A DNA stretch of 64,000 bases from Salinisphaera orenii subsp. orenii MK-B5 (GCF_003788635.1 NZ_AYKH01000001.1:1-64000); one strand, 5' to 3'. Positions 1 to 9,721 are shown, counted from the stretch's first letter. Notes: generated from the letters alone by a model not told the origin. Translations and numbers: made by a program.

Positions 1-57
1 ACCGTTCCGGCTGCCCTTGGCCAGAGAACGGTCCTCGTCCTCCGTGGCCACTTCCGG

Positions 58-1497
58 TTACTTCTTGCGCTTCGGCGGCGGAAAATGAATCGGACGACCG
101 TCCACGGCGAGCGCGGCCTCGTGCACGGTCTCGCCCAGCGTCGGATGGCCGTGGACGATGCGGGCGATATCCTCGCTCGACGCCCGGTATTCCATCGCGA
201 CGACCATCTCCTGCACGAGTTCGGAGACGTAGGGCCCGATCATGTGCACGCCGAGGATCTCGTCGGAATCGGCGTCGGCGATGATCTTGACGAAACCGCC
301 CTGCTGGCCGAGCGCCTTGGCGCGGCCGTTCGCAGCGAACGGCACCTGGCCGATGCGATAGTCGTTGCCGGCCGCCTTGACCTGAGCCTCGCTCTTGCCG
401 ACCCAGGCCATCTCCGGTGCGGTATAGACCACGGCCGGAATGACGTCGTAATTGATGTGCGGCTTCTGGCCGGCGAGGATCTCGGCGACCGTCACACCCT
501 CTTCCATGCCCTTGTGCGCGAGCATCGGATTGCCGATGACATCGCCCACGGCGTACACGCCCGGCAGGCTGGTGCGGAAGTTGTCGTTGACGTCGATGTA
601 GCCCTTGTCATCCAGCTCGACCTGGGCGCCCTTGGCGAACAGATTGCTGGTATGCGGCCGGCGGCCGACGGCCACGATCAGCCGATCGAACGACACCTTC
701 TGGCTGTCGTCGCCCTGCGTGTATTCGACCGAGACGCTCTTCTTGTTGGCCTTGGCCGCGGTCACGCGCGCACCGAGCTGGATATCCAGCCCCTGCTTCC
801 GGAAGGATCGCAGACCCTCCTTGGCGATGTCCCGGTCCGCGACCGGCATGAACTCGTCAACCGCCTCGAGCAGCGTGACCTCGCTGCCCAGACGCGACCA
901 GACGCTGCCGAGTTCCACGCCGATGTAGCCGGCCCCGATTATGCCGAGCTTCTTCGGCACCTCGTCGAACTCCAGCGCGCCCCAGGAATCCACGATACGG
1001 TCGTTGTCGAAGGGCGCGATATCCAGGGCCACCGGTTCCGAACCCGAGGCGATGATCACGTGTTCGGCGTTGAAGGTGTCCTCCTTGCCCTCGTGATCGG
1101 TGTAGCGCACCTCGCCCGAATCCACGACCTGGCCGCTACCCGCGAACGAAGTCACACCGTTGGCCTTGAACAGGCTGGCGATACCGCCGGTGAGCTGGGA
1201 TACGACGCCGCTCTTGCGTTTCTGCATCGCCGCGAGATCCAGGCCGACCTTGTCGACCTGGACGCCATGATCGGCGAATTCATGCTGGGCCCGATGGAAC
1301 AGCTCGCTGGACTCGAGCAGCGCCTTGGAGGGAATACAGCCGGCATTCAGACAGGTGCCGCCGAGCGACGGTTTGTCGTTCGGATCCAGCCACTTGTCGA
1401 TGCAGGCCGTATTCATGCCCAGCTGTGCGGCGCGGATGGCGGCCACGTAACCGGCCGGCCCGGCCCCGATGACGACGACGTCGAATTCCTTGCTCAT
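58..1497 (-). CDS. lpdA: Dihydrolipoyl dehydrogenase (E3)
   Basis: Flavoprotein E3 that re-oxidises dihydrolipoamide with NAD+, here most likely for the 2-oxoglutarate dehydrogenase complex because sucB and sucA lie directly upstream in the same direction. The 479-residue product is full length. It has an N-terminal FAD site (GAGPAGY at 11-17), the redox-active disulfide motif GGTCLNAGC (C49 and C54), an NAD-binding GAGYIG segment near 190, and the C-terminal HGHPTLGE motif carrying the catalytic His/Glu pair. ATG at 1497 has an AAGGAAG ribosome site six bases upstream. The gap to sucB is 64 bp, consistent with one transcript. An E3 shared with pyruvate dehydrogenase is possible, since no ace genes are in the window. 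Confidence 0.97.
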   Translation of the reverse strand: MSKEFDVVVIGAGPAGYVAAIRAAQLGMNTACIDKWLDPNDKPSLGGTCLNAGCIPSKALLESSELFHRAQHEFADHGVQVDKVGLDLAAMQKRKSGVVSQLTGGIASLFKANGVTSFAGSGQVVDSGEVRYTDHEGKEDTFNAEHVIIASGSEPVALDIAPFDNDRIVDSWGALEFDEVPKKLGIIGAGYIGVELGSVWSRLGSEVTLLEAVDEFMPVADRDIAKEGLRSFRKQGLDIQLGARVTAAKANKKSVSVEYTQGDDSQKVSFDRLIVAVGRRPHTSNLFAKGAQVELDDKGYIDVNDNFRTSLPGVYAVGDVIGNPMLAHKGMEEGVTVAEILAGQKPHINYDVIPAVVYTAPEMAWVGKSEAQVKAAGNDYRIGQVPFAANGRAKALGQQGGFVKIIADADSDEILGVHMIGPYVSELVQEMVVAMEYRASSEDIARIVHGHPTLGETVHEAALAVDGRPIHFPPPKRKK

Positions 1498-1561
1498 GCT
1501 CTTCCTTGCAATGTCTTGATCGATTCAGGCGCGCGCCGGCCGCAATGCCGGCGCCGCGCCG

Positions 1562-2884
1562 CTAGACCTGAAGCAGCAGCCGCGCCGGATCCTCGATCAG
1601 CTCCTTGATCGTGCGCAGGAACAGCACGGCATCACGGCCGTCGATGAGGCGGTGATCATAGGACAGCGCCAGCATCATCATGGGCCGCACCACGATCTCG
1701 CCGTCGACCACCACCGGGCGGTCCTTGGTCGCGTGCATGCCGAGAATGGCGGCCTGCGGCGGATTGATGATCGGCGTGGAGAGATAGGAGCCGAACACGC
1801 CGCCGTTGGTGATCGTGAAGGTGCCACCGGTCATCTCGTCCATGGTGACCTTGCCGTCCTGGGCCCGCTTGCCGAGATCGCGAATGGTGGATTCGACCTG
1901 GGCATAGGACAGCTGATCGGCGTCGCGCAGCACCGGCACCACCAGGCCACGCGGCGAGGACACGGCCACGCCGACGTCATAGAAGCCGTGGTAGACGACG
2001 TCGCCCTCGTCGATCGAGGCGTTGACGATGGGGAAGCGCTTGAGCGACTCCACCGCCGCCTTGACGAAGAACGACATGAAGCCCAGACGGACCTCGTGGT
2101 CCTTCTCGAACTTGTCCTTGTACTGGTTGCGCAGGTCGGTCACCGCCTGCATGTCGACCTCGTTGAAGGTCGTGAGCATGGCGGTGTTCTGGCTGGCGTC
2201 CAGCAGGCGCTCGGCGATGCGCTGGCGAATGCGGGTCATGGGCACCCGTTGCTCGGTGCGCTCGGCGGGCGCGTCGGCGAGCGCCTGGCGATCGGCCTTT
2301 TCGGAGACCGCCTGGTCGTCGCGCTCGTCCACGCCCGAGCCCGGCACGTCCGTGGCATCGGATTTCGCCTCGGCGCTGGACGAGTCGGCCTGGCTCTTGC
2401 CGTCGACGGCCTTCTGCACGTCGGCCTTGGTGATGCGCCCGTCCTTGCCGGTGCCCGAGACGTCGCGCGCGGCCAGATCATGCTCGTCCATGAGCTTCTT
2501 GGCCGCCGGGCTGGCGACGGCGTCGTCCGATCCGGCCGGCTTGTCGTCCCCGGCGTCCGTGTCATCCGACGACGACTCGGCGGCTTCGGATTCATCGGAC
2601 GACGTGTCTTCGGCCTCCGATTCGTCGTCGCCGCCGGCGCCGCCTTCGCCCTCTTCCAGAATGGCCAGCACGTCGCCGGCCTGGACGGTGTCGCCGGCCG
2701 CGACCTTGACCTCGGCGAGCACGCCCGATGCCGCCGCCGGCACCTCGAGCACGACCTTGTCGGTCTCGAGATCGAGCAGGTTCTCGTCGCGTTCGACGCG
2801 ATCGCCCTTCTTCTTTTGCCATTCACCGACCGTGGCTTCCGAGACGGATTCCGGCAGCTCGGGGACCTTGACTTCTGTCGCCAT
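1562..2884 (-). CDS. sucB: Dihydrolipoyllysine succinyltransferase (E2 of 2-oxoglutarate dehydrogenase)
   Basis: E2 core enzyme that transfers the succinyl group from lipoamide to CoA. The 440 residues contain one lipoyl domain (1-76, lipoyl-lysine K43 in ETDKVVLEV), an extremely acidic Ser/Asp/Glu linker (77-122), a peripheral-subunit-binding domain (about 124-158, ending ITKADVQKA), a second acidic linker, and the acyltransferase domain with the catalytic [11 protein letters not shown] motif (H411, D415). A single lipoyl domain and the pairing with sucA mark it as SucB rather than AceF. The acidic linkers are more charged than the Ala/Pro linkers of E. coli SucB, a trait I associate with halotolerant organisms. 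It lies 45 bp after sucA. Confidence 0.96.
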   Translation of the reverse strand: MATEVKVPELPESVSEATVGEWQKKKGDRVERDENLLDLETDKVVLEVPAAASGVLAEVKVAAGDTVQAGDVLAILEEGEGGAGGDDESEAEDTSSDESEAAESSSDDTDAGDDKPAGSDDAVASPAAKKLMDEHDLAARDVSGTGKDGRITKADVQKAVDGKSQADSSSAEAKSDATDVPGSGVDERDDQAVSEKADRQALADAPAERTEQRVPMTRIRQRIAERLLDASQNTAMLTTFNEVDMQAVTDLRNQYKDKFEKDHEVRLGFMSFFVKAAVESLKRFPIVNASIDEGDVVYHGFYDVGVAVSSPRGLVVPVLRDADQLSYAQVESTIRDLGKRAQDGKVTMDEMTGGTFTITNGGVFGSYLSTPIINPPQAAILGMHATKDRPVVVDGEIVVRPMMMLALSYDHRLIDGRDAVLFLRTIKELIEDPARLLLQV

Positions 2885-2929
2885 GCTTGTCGTTCCTAAA
2901 ATGCGTTCAGATATTTGACTGGGCCCGCG

Positions 2930-5842
2930 CTACTTCTTCTTGCGCGTGGCGTTCTTCTTGCCGCGACTGAGATCGCGCGACATGCCCTTGTCCAGGAGTG
3001 CTTCGCCGCCCGTGAGCGCGGCCTCGATCACCGCCTCCTGCTGCTTGACGTGCAGCTTGTGGTAGCCGACCGCGGTGGTCGCCGCACCCGGGCGGGTCGC
3101 GTAGATCAGCTGGTGGCGGTCCTCGAGCGGCACCTGGAGCCGATGCTTGATCTGATACCAGGCGCCCTGGTTCTCGGGCTCCTCCTGACACCAGACCACC
3201 TCGTTGGCGTTCTTGTAGCGATCGAGCACCGCCGAGTAATCGTCGGCCGGGAACGGATAGAGCTGTTCGATACGCACCAGCGCGACGGAATCCAGCTCGC
3301 GCTCCTCGCGTGCCTGGTACAGGTCGTAGTAGACCTTGCCGCTGCAGAACACGACGCGCTCGATCCGGTCGGCGTCGATATCGGCCGGTTCGTCGATCAC
3401 GAACTGGAAATGGCCTTCGGCCAGGTCCTCGAGCGTGGAGGTCGACAGCCGATGCCGCAGCAGACTCTTCGGGGTCAACACCACCAGCGGCATGCGCAGA
3501 TCGCGGACCATCTGCTGGCGCAGCAGGTGGAACCACTGGGCCGGCGTGGACGGCACGCAGACGAGCATGTGTCGCTCCGCGCACAGCTGCAGGAAGCGCT
3601 CGAGACGCGCGGAGGAATGCTCCGGCCCCTGGCCTTCATAGCCGTGCGGCAGGAACATCACCAGCCCGCACAGCCGGCCCCACTTGGCCTGGCCGCTGGA
3701 GATGAACTGATCGATGATGACCTGCGCGCCGTTGACGAAATCGCCGAACTGGGCTTCCCAGATGGTCAGCGTGTCCGGGTCGGCCGTCGCGTAGCCGTAT
3801 TCGAAGCCGACCACGCCGGCCTCCGACAGCAGGGTGTCGTTGACGGCGAAGCGGGCGTTGTCACGCCCCACATGCGCCAGCGGAACGAACTCGTCGCCGT
3901 TCTTTTGGTTGTAAAGGACCGAATGACGGTGAAAGAACGTGCCTCGTCCCGAATCCTGGCCGGACAGACGCACGTCGAAGCCGTCGTCGAGCAGCGATGC
4001 GTAGGCCACGTGTTCGGCGAAGCCCCAGTCAATGCGCGATGCGCCGGCCGCCATCTTGCGGCGGTCGTCGATGATGCGCTGCGTGCGCTTGTGCAGCTCG
4101 AAGCCCTCCGGCAGCGAATGCAGCTGGTTGGACAACCGCTGCAGCGTCTCCACGGGCACCGAGGTGTCGACCACATGCGACCAGTGATCGCGCGTGTAAC
4201 GCCGCCAGTCGACGGTATGCTCGTTACCGACCAGGCCGAGCGTCGTGCGCGAGATATTCTTGCCTTCGTCGAGCCCGTCGCGATAGGCGTCGAACAGCCG
4301 CTGCGCCTCGTTCTTGTCGATCACGCCGGCGGATTCGAGCTGCTTGGCATAGCGGGCCCGCGTGGTCGGCGTCTCCTTGACCTTCTGATACATCAGCGGC
4401 TGCGTCACCGCCGGCTCGTCGGCTTCGTTGTGGCCGTGACGGCGGTAGCAGACCATGTCGATGATCACGTCCTTGCCGAACGTCTCGCGATAGTCCATCG
4501 CCAGGCGGGTCACGAAGACCACGGCCTCGGGATCGTCGCCGTTCACGTGAAACACGGGCGCTTCGAGCATCTTGGCGATGTCCGTGCAGTACTGCGACGT
4601 CCGCGACACCTCACCCATGGGCGCCGTGATCGGGTTCTGCATCGTGAACCCGAGCTGATTGTTGACGATGAAATGAACGGTGCCGCCGGTGGCGTAGCCT
4701 TCGGCCTGGGACAGCTGCAGAGTCTCCATGACGATGCCCTGCCCGGCGAACGAGGCGTCGCCGTGGATGAGCACCGGCAGCACGGTCTCGCCGGCGCCAT
4801 CGTCGCGGCGCGACTGGCGTGCCTTGACCGACCCCTGGACGACCGGATTCACCGCTTCGAGATGCGACGGATTGAAGGCGAGCACCATATGCACGCGTTC
4901 GCCTTCGATCTCGATATCGGTCGAGAAGCCGAGGTGATACTTGACGTCGCCCGACAGATCGAGCTCGTCGAGGTCGTATTCGCCCTCGAACTCCGCAAAC
5001 AGTTCCTGCGGCGACTTGCCGAGAATGTTGACCAGCACGTTGAGTCGGCCGCGATGGGCCATGCCCAGCACGACCTCGTCGACGTGGTGGCGCGCGGCCG
5101 AGCGCACCATTTCGTCGAGCGCCGGGATCATGGTATCCGCGCCCTCGAGCGAAAAGCGCTTCTGGCCGACGTATTTCTTGTGCAGATAACGCTCGATGCC
5201 CTCGGCCGCGGTCAGCTGCCGGAGCACCTCGTAACGATCCTTGTCCGAAAGCAGACCCTGGTCGACACCGGCTTCCAGGCGGCGCTGGATCCAGCGCTTC
5301 TGCCGCGTGTCGGTGATATACATGTACTCGGCGCCGATCGTGCCGGTATACACCCGCTTGCAGAGATCGATGATGTCGCGCAGCGGCATCTCGTCGGCCG
5401 GCGCGAACAACGATCCGGTGCTGAACACGGTGTCCATGTCGGCCTTGCCGAGGCCGTGGAAGGCGGGATCCAGATCCGGCACGGGCGGCGGCTGGTACAG
5501 GCCGAGCGGATCGAGGTCGGCTGCCTGATGACCGCGAACCCGGTAATAGTTGATCAGCCGCAGAACGCCGGCCTGCTTCTGGGCGGCCTGCAGCGACATG
5601 CCGGTGCGCGGCCGGGCGCCCTGACCCGCCGAGGCCTGCGTGTCCACGAACGATTCGCGGATCGGGCCGTGTGCGATGTCGCTCGATCCGTCGCCGTTGA
5701 GGCTCTTGAAATAGTCGCGCCAACTGGGCTCGACCGATTCCGGATCCTTCAGATACTGTTCGTAATAGGCTTCGACGTAGGAAGCGTTGCCACCGAAAAG
5801 CGGCGAATTGGCGATGAACTTGTCGTTAAGTTCGCTTTTCAT
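2930..5842 (-). CDS. sucA: 2-oxoglutarate dehydrogenase E1 component
   Basis: Thiamine-diphosphate-dependent E1 that decarboxylates 2-oxoglutarate and succinylates the E2 lipoyl group in the TCA cycle. The 970-residue product is slightly longer than E. coli SucA (933), mainly from an N-terminal insertion and a basic C-terminal tail (RGKKNATRKKK). The N terminus has the family pattern for E1o (NSPLFGGNASYVEAYYEQYLKD), the centre has HRGRLNVLVN and GDASFAGQG, and the C-terminal transketolase-like domain carries LPHGYEGQGPEHSS. It is the first gene of sucA-sucB-lpdA. No sdh genes precede it; instead galU with a terminator lies upstream, so the promoter should be within 5843-5943, although I see no clear -35/-10 pair there. 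Confidence 0.97.
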   Translation of the reverse strand: MKSELNDKFIANSPLFGGNASYVEAYYEQYLKDPESVEPSWRDYFKSLNGDGSSDIAHGPIRESFVDTQASAGQGARPRTGMSLQAAQKQAGVLRLINYYRVRGHQAADLDPLGLYQPPPVPDLDPAFHGLGKADMDTVFSTGSLFAPADEMPLRDIIDLCKRVYTGTIGAEYMYITDTRQKRWIQRRLEAGVDQGLLSDKDRYEVLRQLTAAEGIERYLHKKYVGQKRFSLEGADTMIPALDEMVRSAARHHVDEVVLGMAHRGRLNVLVNILGKSPQELFAEFEGEYDLDELDLSGDVKYHLGFSTDIEIEGERVHMVLAFNPSHLEAVNPVVQGSVKARQSRRDDGAGETVLPVLIHGDASFAGQGIVMETLQLSQAEGYATGGTVHFIVNNQLGFTMQNPITAPMGEVSRTSQYCTDIAKMLEAPVFHVNGDDPEAVVFVTRLAMDYRETFGKDVIIDMVCYRRHGHNEADEPAVTQPLMYQKVKETPTTRARYAKQLESAGVIDKNEAQRLFDAYRDGLDEGKNISRTTLGLVGNEHTVDWRRYTRDHWSHVVDTSVPVETLQRLSNQLHSLPEGFELHKRTQRIIDDRRKMAAGASRIDWGFAEHVAYASLLDDGFDVRLSGQDSGRGTFFHRHSVLYNQKNGDEFVPLAHVGRDNARFAVNDTLLSEAGVVGFEYGYATADPDTLTIWEAQFGDFVNGAQVIIDQFISSGQAKWGRLCGLVMFLPHGYEGQGPEHSSARLERFLQLCAERHMLVCVPSTPAQWFHLLRQQMVRDLRMPLVVLTPKSLLRHRLSTSTLEDLAEGHFQFVIDEPADIDADRIERVVFCSGKVYYDLYQAREERELDSVALVRIEQLYPFPADDYSAVLDRYKNANEVVWCQEEPENQGAWYQIKHRLQVPLEDRHQLIYATRPGAATTAVGYHKLHVKQQEAVIEAALTGGEALLDKGMSRDLSRGKKNATRKKK

Positions 5843-5940
5843 AGACGGGCTCGTAGCCGGAGGGAGGCGCCGGAATCACCTCTTGCGTGCCGTGCCGAAC
5901 CGGCGTGTTCCGGGTGGCGCCGGAGACGGGCAATGATAAC

Positions 5941-5965
5941 AAAACGGGCCCGCGAGCGGGCCCGT
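5941..5965 (-). terminator. Intrinsic terminator of galU
   Basis: A perfect 10-bp inverted repeat (5944-5953 with 5956-5965, ACGGGCCCGC type, 2-nt centre) is followed on the minus strand by TTTTGTT. It sits 13 bp past the galU stop codon and before sucA, so it should end galU transcripts and insulate the suc operon. Confidence 0.85.
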
Positions 5966-5978
5966 CATGACTGAAACG

Positions 5979-6890
5979 TCAGCTTGTCGCCTTGACCGGG
6001 GTGTCGCTGTCATCGTCCCACGACCCTGTCAGCGTCTTGAGATAGTCGCGGAACTCGTCGCCGATCTCGGGATGCTGCAGACCCATTTCGACGTTCGCCT
6101 TGAGATAGCCGAACTTGCTGCCGCAGTCGTAACGGGTCCCCTCGAACTCATAGGCGAGCACGGTCTGCTCGCTCATCAACGACTCGATGGCATCGGTGAG
6201 CTGGATCTCGCCGCCCGCGCCGGGCTTGGTCTTGTCCAGCAGCCGGAAGATGCGCGGCGTCAGAATATAGCGGCCCACGACGGCGAGATTCGAGGGCGCC
6301 TGGTCGGGGTCGGGCTTCTCGACGATGCCGCGGATTTCCGACAGCCCGGGGCCGATCGGTTCGACCTCGACGATCCCGTACTTGTAGGTCTCCTCCCAGG
6401 GCACGCGCTGGACCGCGATCACACTGGTGCCGTATTCCTGATACACCCGCTGCATCTGGGCCATGCAGGGCTGGAAACTGCCGGCGATCAGGTCATCGGC
6501 GAGAATCACGGCGAAATCCTGATCGCCGACAGCCGGAATCGCGCAACTGATGGCGTGGCCGAGGCCCATCTGCTCCGGCTGCCGGATATAGACACAGCTG
6601 ATCCCCGACGGGAGGACGTCACGAACCGCCTTGAGCAGCTCGGTCTTGCCCTTTTCCTCGAGCGTCGCCTCCAGCTCATAGTCCCGATCGAAATGGTCCA
6701 TGATCGAGTTCTTGGTATGGCTGGTGATGAACACCATCTCTTCGGCGCCCGCGGCGATCGCCTCCTTGACCGCATACTGCACGAGCGGCTTGTCGACCAC
6801 CGGCAGGATCTCCTTAGCACTGGCCTTGGTCGCCGGCAGGAATCGGGTGCCGAGACCGGCCACTGGAAATACCGCTTTGCGAATTCGCAT
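5979..6890 (-). CDS. galU: UTP-glucose-1-phosphate uridylyltransferase
   Basis: Makes UDP-glucose from UTP and glucose 1-phosphate for envelope polysaccharides and glycolipids. The 303-residue product begins with the nucleotidyltransferase signature VAGLGTRFLPATKASAKE followed by the substrate-binding ILPVVDKPLVQYAVKEA segment, typical of GalU. FEGTRYDCGSKFGYLKAN near residues 265-280 is also a GalU hallmark. Length is normal. It lies 42 bp downstream of the MaoC-like gene, with which it may share a transcript, and is followed by a strong intrinsic terminator. Confidence 0.96.
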   Translation of the reverse strand: MRIRKAVFPVAGLGTRFLPATKASAKEILPVVDKPLVQYAVKEAIAAGAEEMVFITSHTKNSIMDHFDRDYELEATLEEKGKTELLKAVRDVLPSGISCVYIRQPEQMGLGHAISCAIPAVGDQDFAVILADDLIAGSFQPCMAQMQRVYQEYGTSVIAVQRVPWEETYKYGIVEVEPIGPGLSEIRGIVEKPDPDQAPSNLAVVGRYILTPRIFRLLDKTKPGAGGEIQLTDAIESLMSEQTVLAYEFEGTRYDCGSKFGYLKANVEMGLQHPEIGDEFRDYLKTLTGSWDDDSDTPVKATS

Positions 6891-6932
6891 ATTCAGTCCT
6901 TTGGCGTCGCCGCCCTTTGATTCTCGAAGCGT

Positions 6933-7817
6933 CTAAAGATGGGAGACGCTGCCCAGCAGGTGCTGAACGTCGCCTGTCTGGTCGACCAATGCAAAATCCA
7001 GACCGCTATCGGCATGCGCGTAGAGCAGGCGCGGTCGGCTGGGCAGGAATACCGGTTTGCGAAAGGCTACCGAGAGCCGATAGGCATCGCCGGACAGCTC
7101 CGGCGCCAGTTCGGCCGCTGCATGTGCCTTGAGCCACATGCCGGTCGCGATATGACGCGGGAACCCGAACACCTTGGCCGTGATCGGGTTCAGATGAATC
7201 GGATTGTAGTCGCCGGCAGCGCCCGCATAGCGGCGCCCGATGTTCTCCGGCACCTGCCAGTCGCGCTCCGTCGAAGGCTCGAAGCCGAGTGTCTCGGCGG
7301 CTTTCCGGGACGAGCTGCCCTCGCTCGATCGTTTCGTCTTGCGCCGGGAGAGCATGGTGCCCGTCTCGTCCCAGATGATAGCGCCGGCCGTGTCCCGCAC
7401 CCGCGTGACCAGGTCGAACTCGATGCCCTTGTCGACATCGCGGTGGCCACCGACCGCGACCTCAAGCTGGAGGGTTTCCTCCGCGTGGATCGCACGATAC
7501 TGATTGATCACGTTGCGCACGTGAATCAGGCCGAGCAGCTTGAGCGGAAACCGGCGGTGCGTCATCACCGCCATGTGCATCGGGAAGGCGAGCACATGCG
7601 GATACGTCACCGGCAGATGCTCGGTGTGATCGAAACCGCAGACGCGGCGGTACCGCGCGAGCGCCTCGGCCCGGACCTCCATGCGCGGCAGTCGGGCCAC
7701 GATGTTCGGAATCGTCTCGCCATCGGACAGCCCGCCGGACAACGTAACGGCCGCCCGCACGTAGGCGGGCACGACCGGCGGCAACTGATCGTAGTCGAGC
7801 CGGATGTCAGAGGTCAT
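6933..7817 (-). CDS. MaoC-like hot-dog protein (putative acyl dehydratase)
   Basis: Probable enoyl-CoA hydratase or acyl dehydratase of the MaoC/hydratase-2 type. The 294-residue length fits a double hot-dog fold. The C-terminal half has the hydratase-2 catalytic pattern in GDYNPIHLNPITAK (Asp and His four residues apart), followed by RHIATGMWLKAHAAAEL, as in MaoC proteins. The N-terminal half contains TYPHVLAFPMHMAVMTHRRFP and lacks the motif, as expected for the substrate-binding half of a fused hot dog. No fatty-acid synthesis or polyhydroxyalkanoate genes are adjacent, so the substrate cannot be inferred. It lies between ccmI (67 bp away) and galU. Confidence 0.8.
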   Translation of the reverse strand: MTSDIRLDYDQLPPVVPAYVRAAVTLSGGLSDGETIPNIVARLPRMEVRAEALARYRRVCGFDHTEHLPVTYPHVLAFPMHMAVMTHRRFPLKLLGLIHVRNVINQYRAIHAEETLQLEVAVGGHRDVDKGIEFDLVTRVRDTAGAIIWDETGTMLSRRKTKRSSEGSSSRKAAETLGFEPSTERDWQVPENIGRRYAGAAGDYNPIHLNPITAKVFGFPRHIATGMWLKAHAAAELAPELSGDAYRLSVAFRKPVFLPSRPRLLYAHADSGLDFALVDQTGDVQHLLGSVSHL

Positions 7818-7884
7818 GGATGCGCGCGCCTGCCGGAAACGTCTGCCGCGACGTTAACCCCTTTGCCGTACCGAAACAATACAG

Positions 7885-8712
7885 TCAGTCGCCCTGGAGC
7901 TGCGGCTTGTCGCCGACCAGTTCGGCGCGACGGGTTTCCACCATGTCGCGGAACTCCGCGGGCGGCTCCTCGGCGAGCAGCCGATTCCAATAGGACACGG
8001 CCCGCGCGTCGTCGCCGCGCTCCGCCGCCGCCAGACCGAGGTACCAGAGCGCTTCCAGGCTGGCCGGGTCGAGCTCGAGCACCTGCCGATACAGGTCGTT
8101 CGCACGCCCCTGCAGGTCATCGGTGGCCTGAAGCCGCGCCCGGGCCTCCGCCGCCAGAAGCGCCGGCTGCGGCTGCGGCATGGCGGCGTTGAGGGCGCCA
8201 TAATTCTCGGCCGCACCGGCGTAGTCGCCGGTCGATTCCTGGGCCCGTGCGAGCAGCGCGCGCGCCTCCAGGTCGTCGGGGGATTCGTCGATCCTTTGCT
8301 GCAGCTGGCCCATCATCGCGGGCAGATCGGGACGATCGCCGGTCTGCATCGCCCCCCAGTCGCCCCGCAGCCAGTAGCCGCCGGACGACAGCCCGACGAC
8401 GAGGATCACCACCAGCAGCGTCAGGACCCAGGGGCGGCGGCGAACGCTCGCGTCCGACGCGAGCGCCGGCGTCTCATCGAGGTCGGAGAGCAGCCGGGCG
8501 CCGAGTTCGTCCTTTTCGACCTCGGCCTCGCGACGACCGAGACGACCGGCGGCCACCTCGCGCTCGATCTCGGCGTAGCGCTGATGATAGATCGTGATAT
8601 TGGCGTCGCGACGACGATGGGCGACGGGTCGGCCGGCCCGCCAGAGCGGCAGCAGCACGAACACCAGACTCGCGGCCACAAGCAGGGCCGCGAACACGAG
8701 AAATTCGGTCAT
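7885..8712 (-). CDS. ccmI: Cytochrome c maturation protein CcmI
   Basis: Membrane-anchored apocytochrome c chaperone that hands the CxxCH-containing apoprotein to the CcmF/H heme-ligation machinery. The 275 residues show an N-terminal membrane segment (about 3-24), the conserved CcmI region NITIYHQRYAEIEREVAAGRLG, a second membrane segment near 100-120 (WVLTLLVVILVVGLSSGGYWL) and a C-terminal TPR region (PDDLEARALLARAQ, DPASLEALWYLGLAAAERG). It is the last gene of the ccm operon and its ATG overlaps the ccmH stop by 4 bp. Confidence 0.93.
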   Translation of the reverse strand: MTEFLVFAALLVAASLVFVLLPLWRAGRPVAHRRRDANITIYHQRYAEIEREVAAGRLGRREAEVEKDELGARLLSDLDETPALASDASVRRRPWVLTLLVVILVVGLSSGGYWLRGDWGAMQTGDRPDLPAMMGQLQQRIDESPDDLEARALLARAQESTGDYAGAAENYGALNAAMPQPQPALLAAEARARLQATDDLQGRANDLYRQVLELDPASLEALWYLGLAAAERGDDARAVSYWNRLLAEEPPAEFRDMVETRRAELVGDKPQLQGD

Positions 8713-9191
8713 GAACGATCCTTGTCGGTGTCGTCGGGCCCGGCTTCGTGCGATTTCAGAACCCGTGCGAGTCGTTCCCGGTCCAGCGGCGGCCGCGGCT
8801 CGGGCGCACGATAGCGCCCGCGCATCACGGCTATGACGAACACCAGACCGACGAACAGCAGTACGAACGGCCCCAGCCAGAGCACCCAGGTGGACCAGGA
8901 GAACGGCGGATCATAGAGCACCCATTCGCCATAGCGTTCGACCAGATAGGCCTTGATCTCGTCGTCACTGCGACCTTCGGCGAGCTGACGCGCCACGATC
9001 TCGCGCAGGTCCTTGGCCAGCGGCGCATCGGACTCCGCGATGCTGCGATTCTGACAGATCACGCAGCGCAGTTCGGCATTGAGTTCGTGATAGCGCTCGA
9101 GCTGAGCGTCGTTGAGATCGGCGGTCTGTGCGAACGCGATCGGCAACGCGGACCACACGAGCAGCAGCAGTAGCGACAGCGCATGTCTCAT
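8709..9191 (-). CDS. ccmH: Cytochrome c maturation thiol oxidoreductase CcmH
   Basis: Periplasm-facing thioredoxin-like protein that keeps the apocytochrome heme-binding cysteines reduced. The open frame extends further upstream, but ATG at 9191 (MRHALSLL) gives a proper signal peptide (about 1-21, cleavage after AFA) and a 160-residue product. The active site is LRCVICQN with C43 and C46, the family signature. A C-terminal membrane segment (TWVLWLGPFVLLFVGLVFVI) anchors it. This is the short form of CcmH, with the TPR part encoded separately as ccmI. Its start overlaps the ccmG stop by 4 bp (ATGA). Confidence 0.95.
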   Translation of the reverse strand: MRHALSLLLLLVWSALPIAFAQTADLNDAQLERYHELNAELRCVICQNRSIAESDAPLAKDLREIVARQLAEGRSDDEIKAYLVERYGEWVLYDPPFSWSTWVLWLGPFVLLFVGLVFVIAVMRGRYRAPEPRPPLDRERLARVLKSHEAGPDDTDKDRS

Positions 9192-9721
9192 GACGCCTGC
9201 TTGAGCTGTCTGAGTTTCGGAATGAGCGTGTCGTTCATTTCCTCCCGCGTGATCGCGCCGACGACCTTGTATCGGATCGTGCCGTCTCGGTCGACCACGA
9301 ACGTCTCCGGCACGGCCGCCACGCCCCAGTCGATGCCGACCTCGCCGGCGGGATCGAAGGCGACCACTGCGAACGGGTTGCCGTAGCGGCCGAGCCAGCG
9401 CAGGGCCGCCTCGCGGGTGTCCTTGTAGTTGAGCCCGACCACCGGCACGCCGGTACGGCGCGAGATCTCGGTGATCAGTTCGTGTTCGGCCCGGCAGGCC
9501 ACGCACCAGCTCGCCCAGACGTTGACCAGCGTGATGCTGCCCTGGAAGGCGGCGTCGGTGATCCGCTCCCGGTCCGAATCCAGCGTCGGCAGGTCGAACG
9601 ACGGCGCGGGCTTGCCGATGAACGCCGACGGCAACTCGCTCGGGTTACGCGTGAGGCCGTAGCCCAGCATCACGATGAGGGCGAACACCACGACCACGGG
9701 CATGATCAGACGCCAGCGCAT
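9188..9721 (-). CDS. ccmG: Thiol:disulfide interchange protein CcmG (DsbE)
   Basis: Membrane-tethered periplasmic thioredoxin that delivers reductant to CcmH and apocytochrome c. The 177 residues include an N-terminal membrane anchor (about 4-23) and a thioredoxin fold with WCVAC (C73/C76), preceded by LVNVWAS. The VPETFVVDRDG segment holds the cis-proline conserved in thioredoxins, and GLNYKD is typical of CcmG. It overlaps ccmF by one base (TGATG) and ccmH by four, indicating translational coupling. Confidence 0.95.
   Translation of the reverse strand: MRWRLIMPVVVVFALIVMLGYGLTRNPSELPSAFIGKPAPSFDLPTLDSDRERITDAAFQGSITLVNVWASWCVACRAEHELITEISRRTGVPVVGLNYKDTREAALRWLGRYGNPFAVVAFDPAGEVGIDWGVAAVPETFVVDRDGTIRYKVVGAITREEMNDTLIPKLRQLKQAS

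Noticed and set aside
1-57. ACCGTTC/GAACGGT inverted repeat as an lpdA terminator
   Set aside because: 7-bp stem with an 18-nt loop and no T-run; too weak, and the region is cut by the window edge.
2915-5974. 1,019-codon open frame on the plus strand opposite sucA
   Set aside because: Same antisense effect; sucA is unambiguous and the antisense product shows no domain.
8709-9506. A longer ccmH start at 9506
   Set aside because: The extra 105 residues are ccmG read in another frame; ATG at 9191 gives a signal peptide and the usual length.
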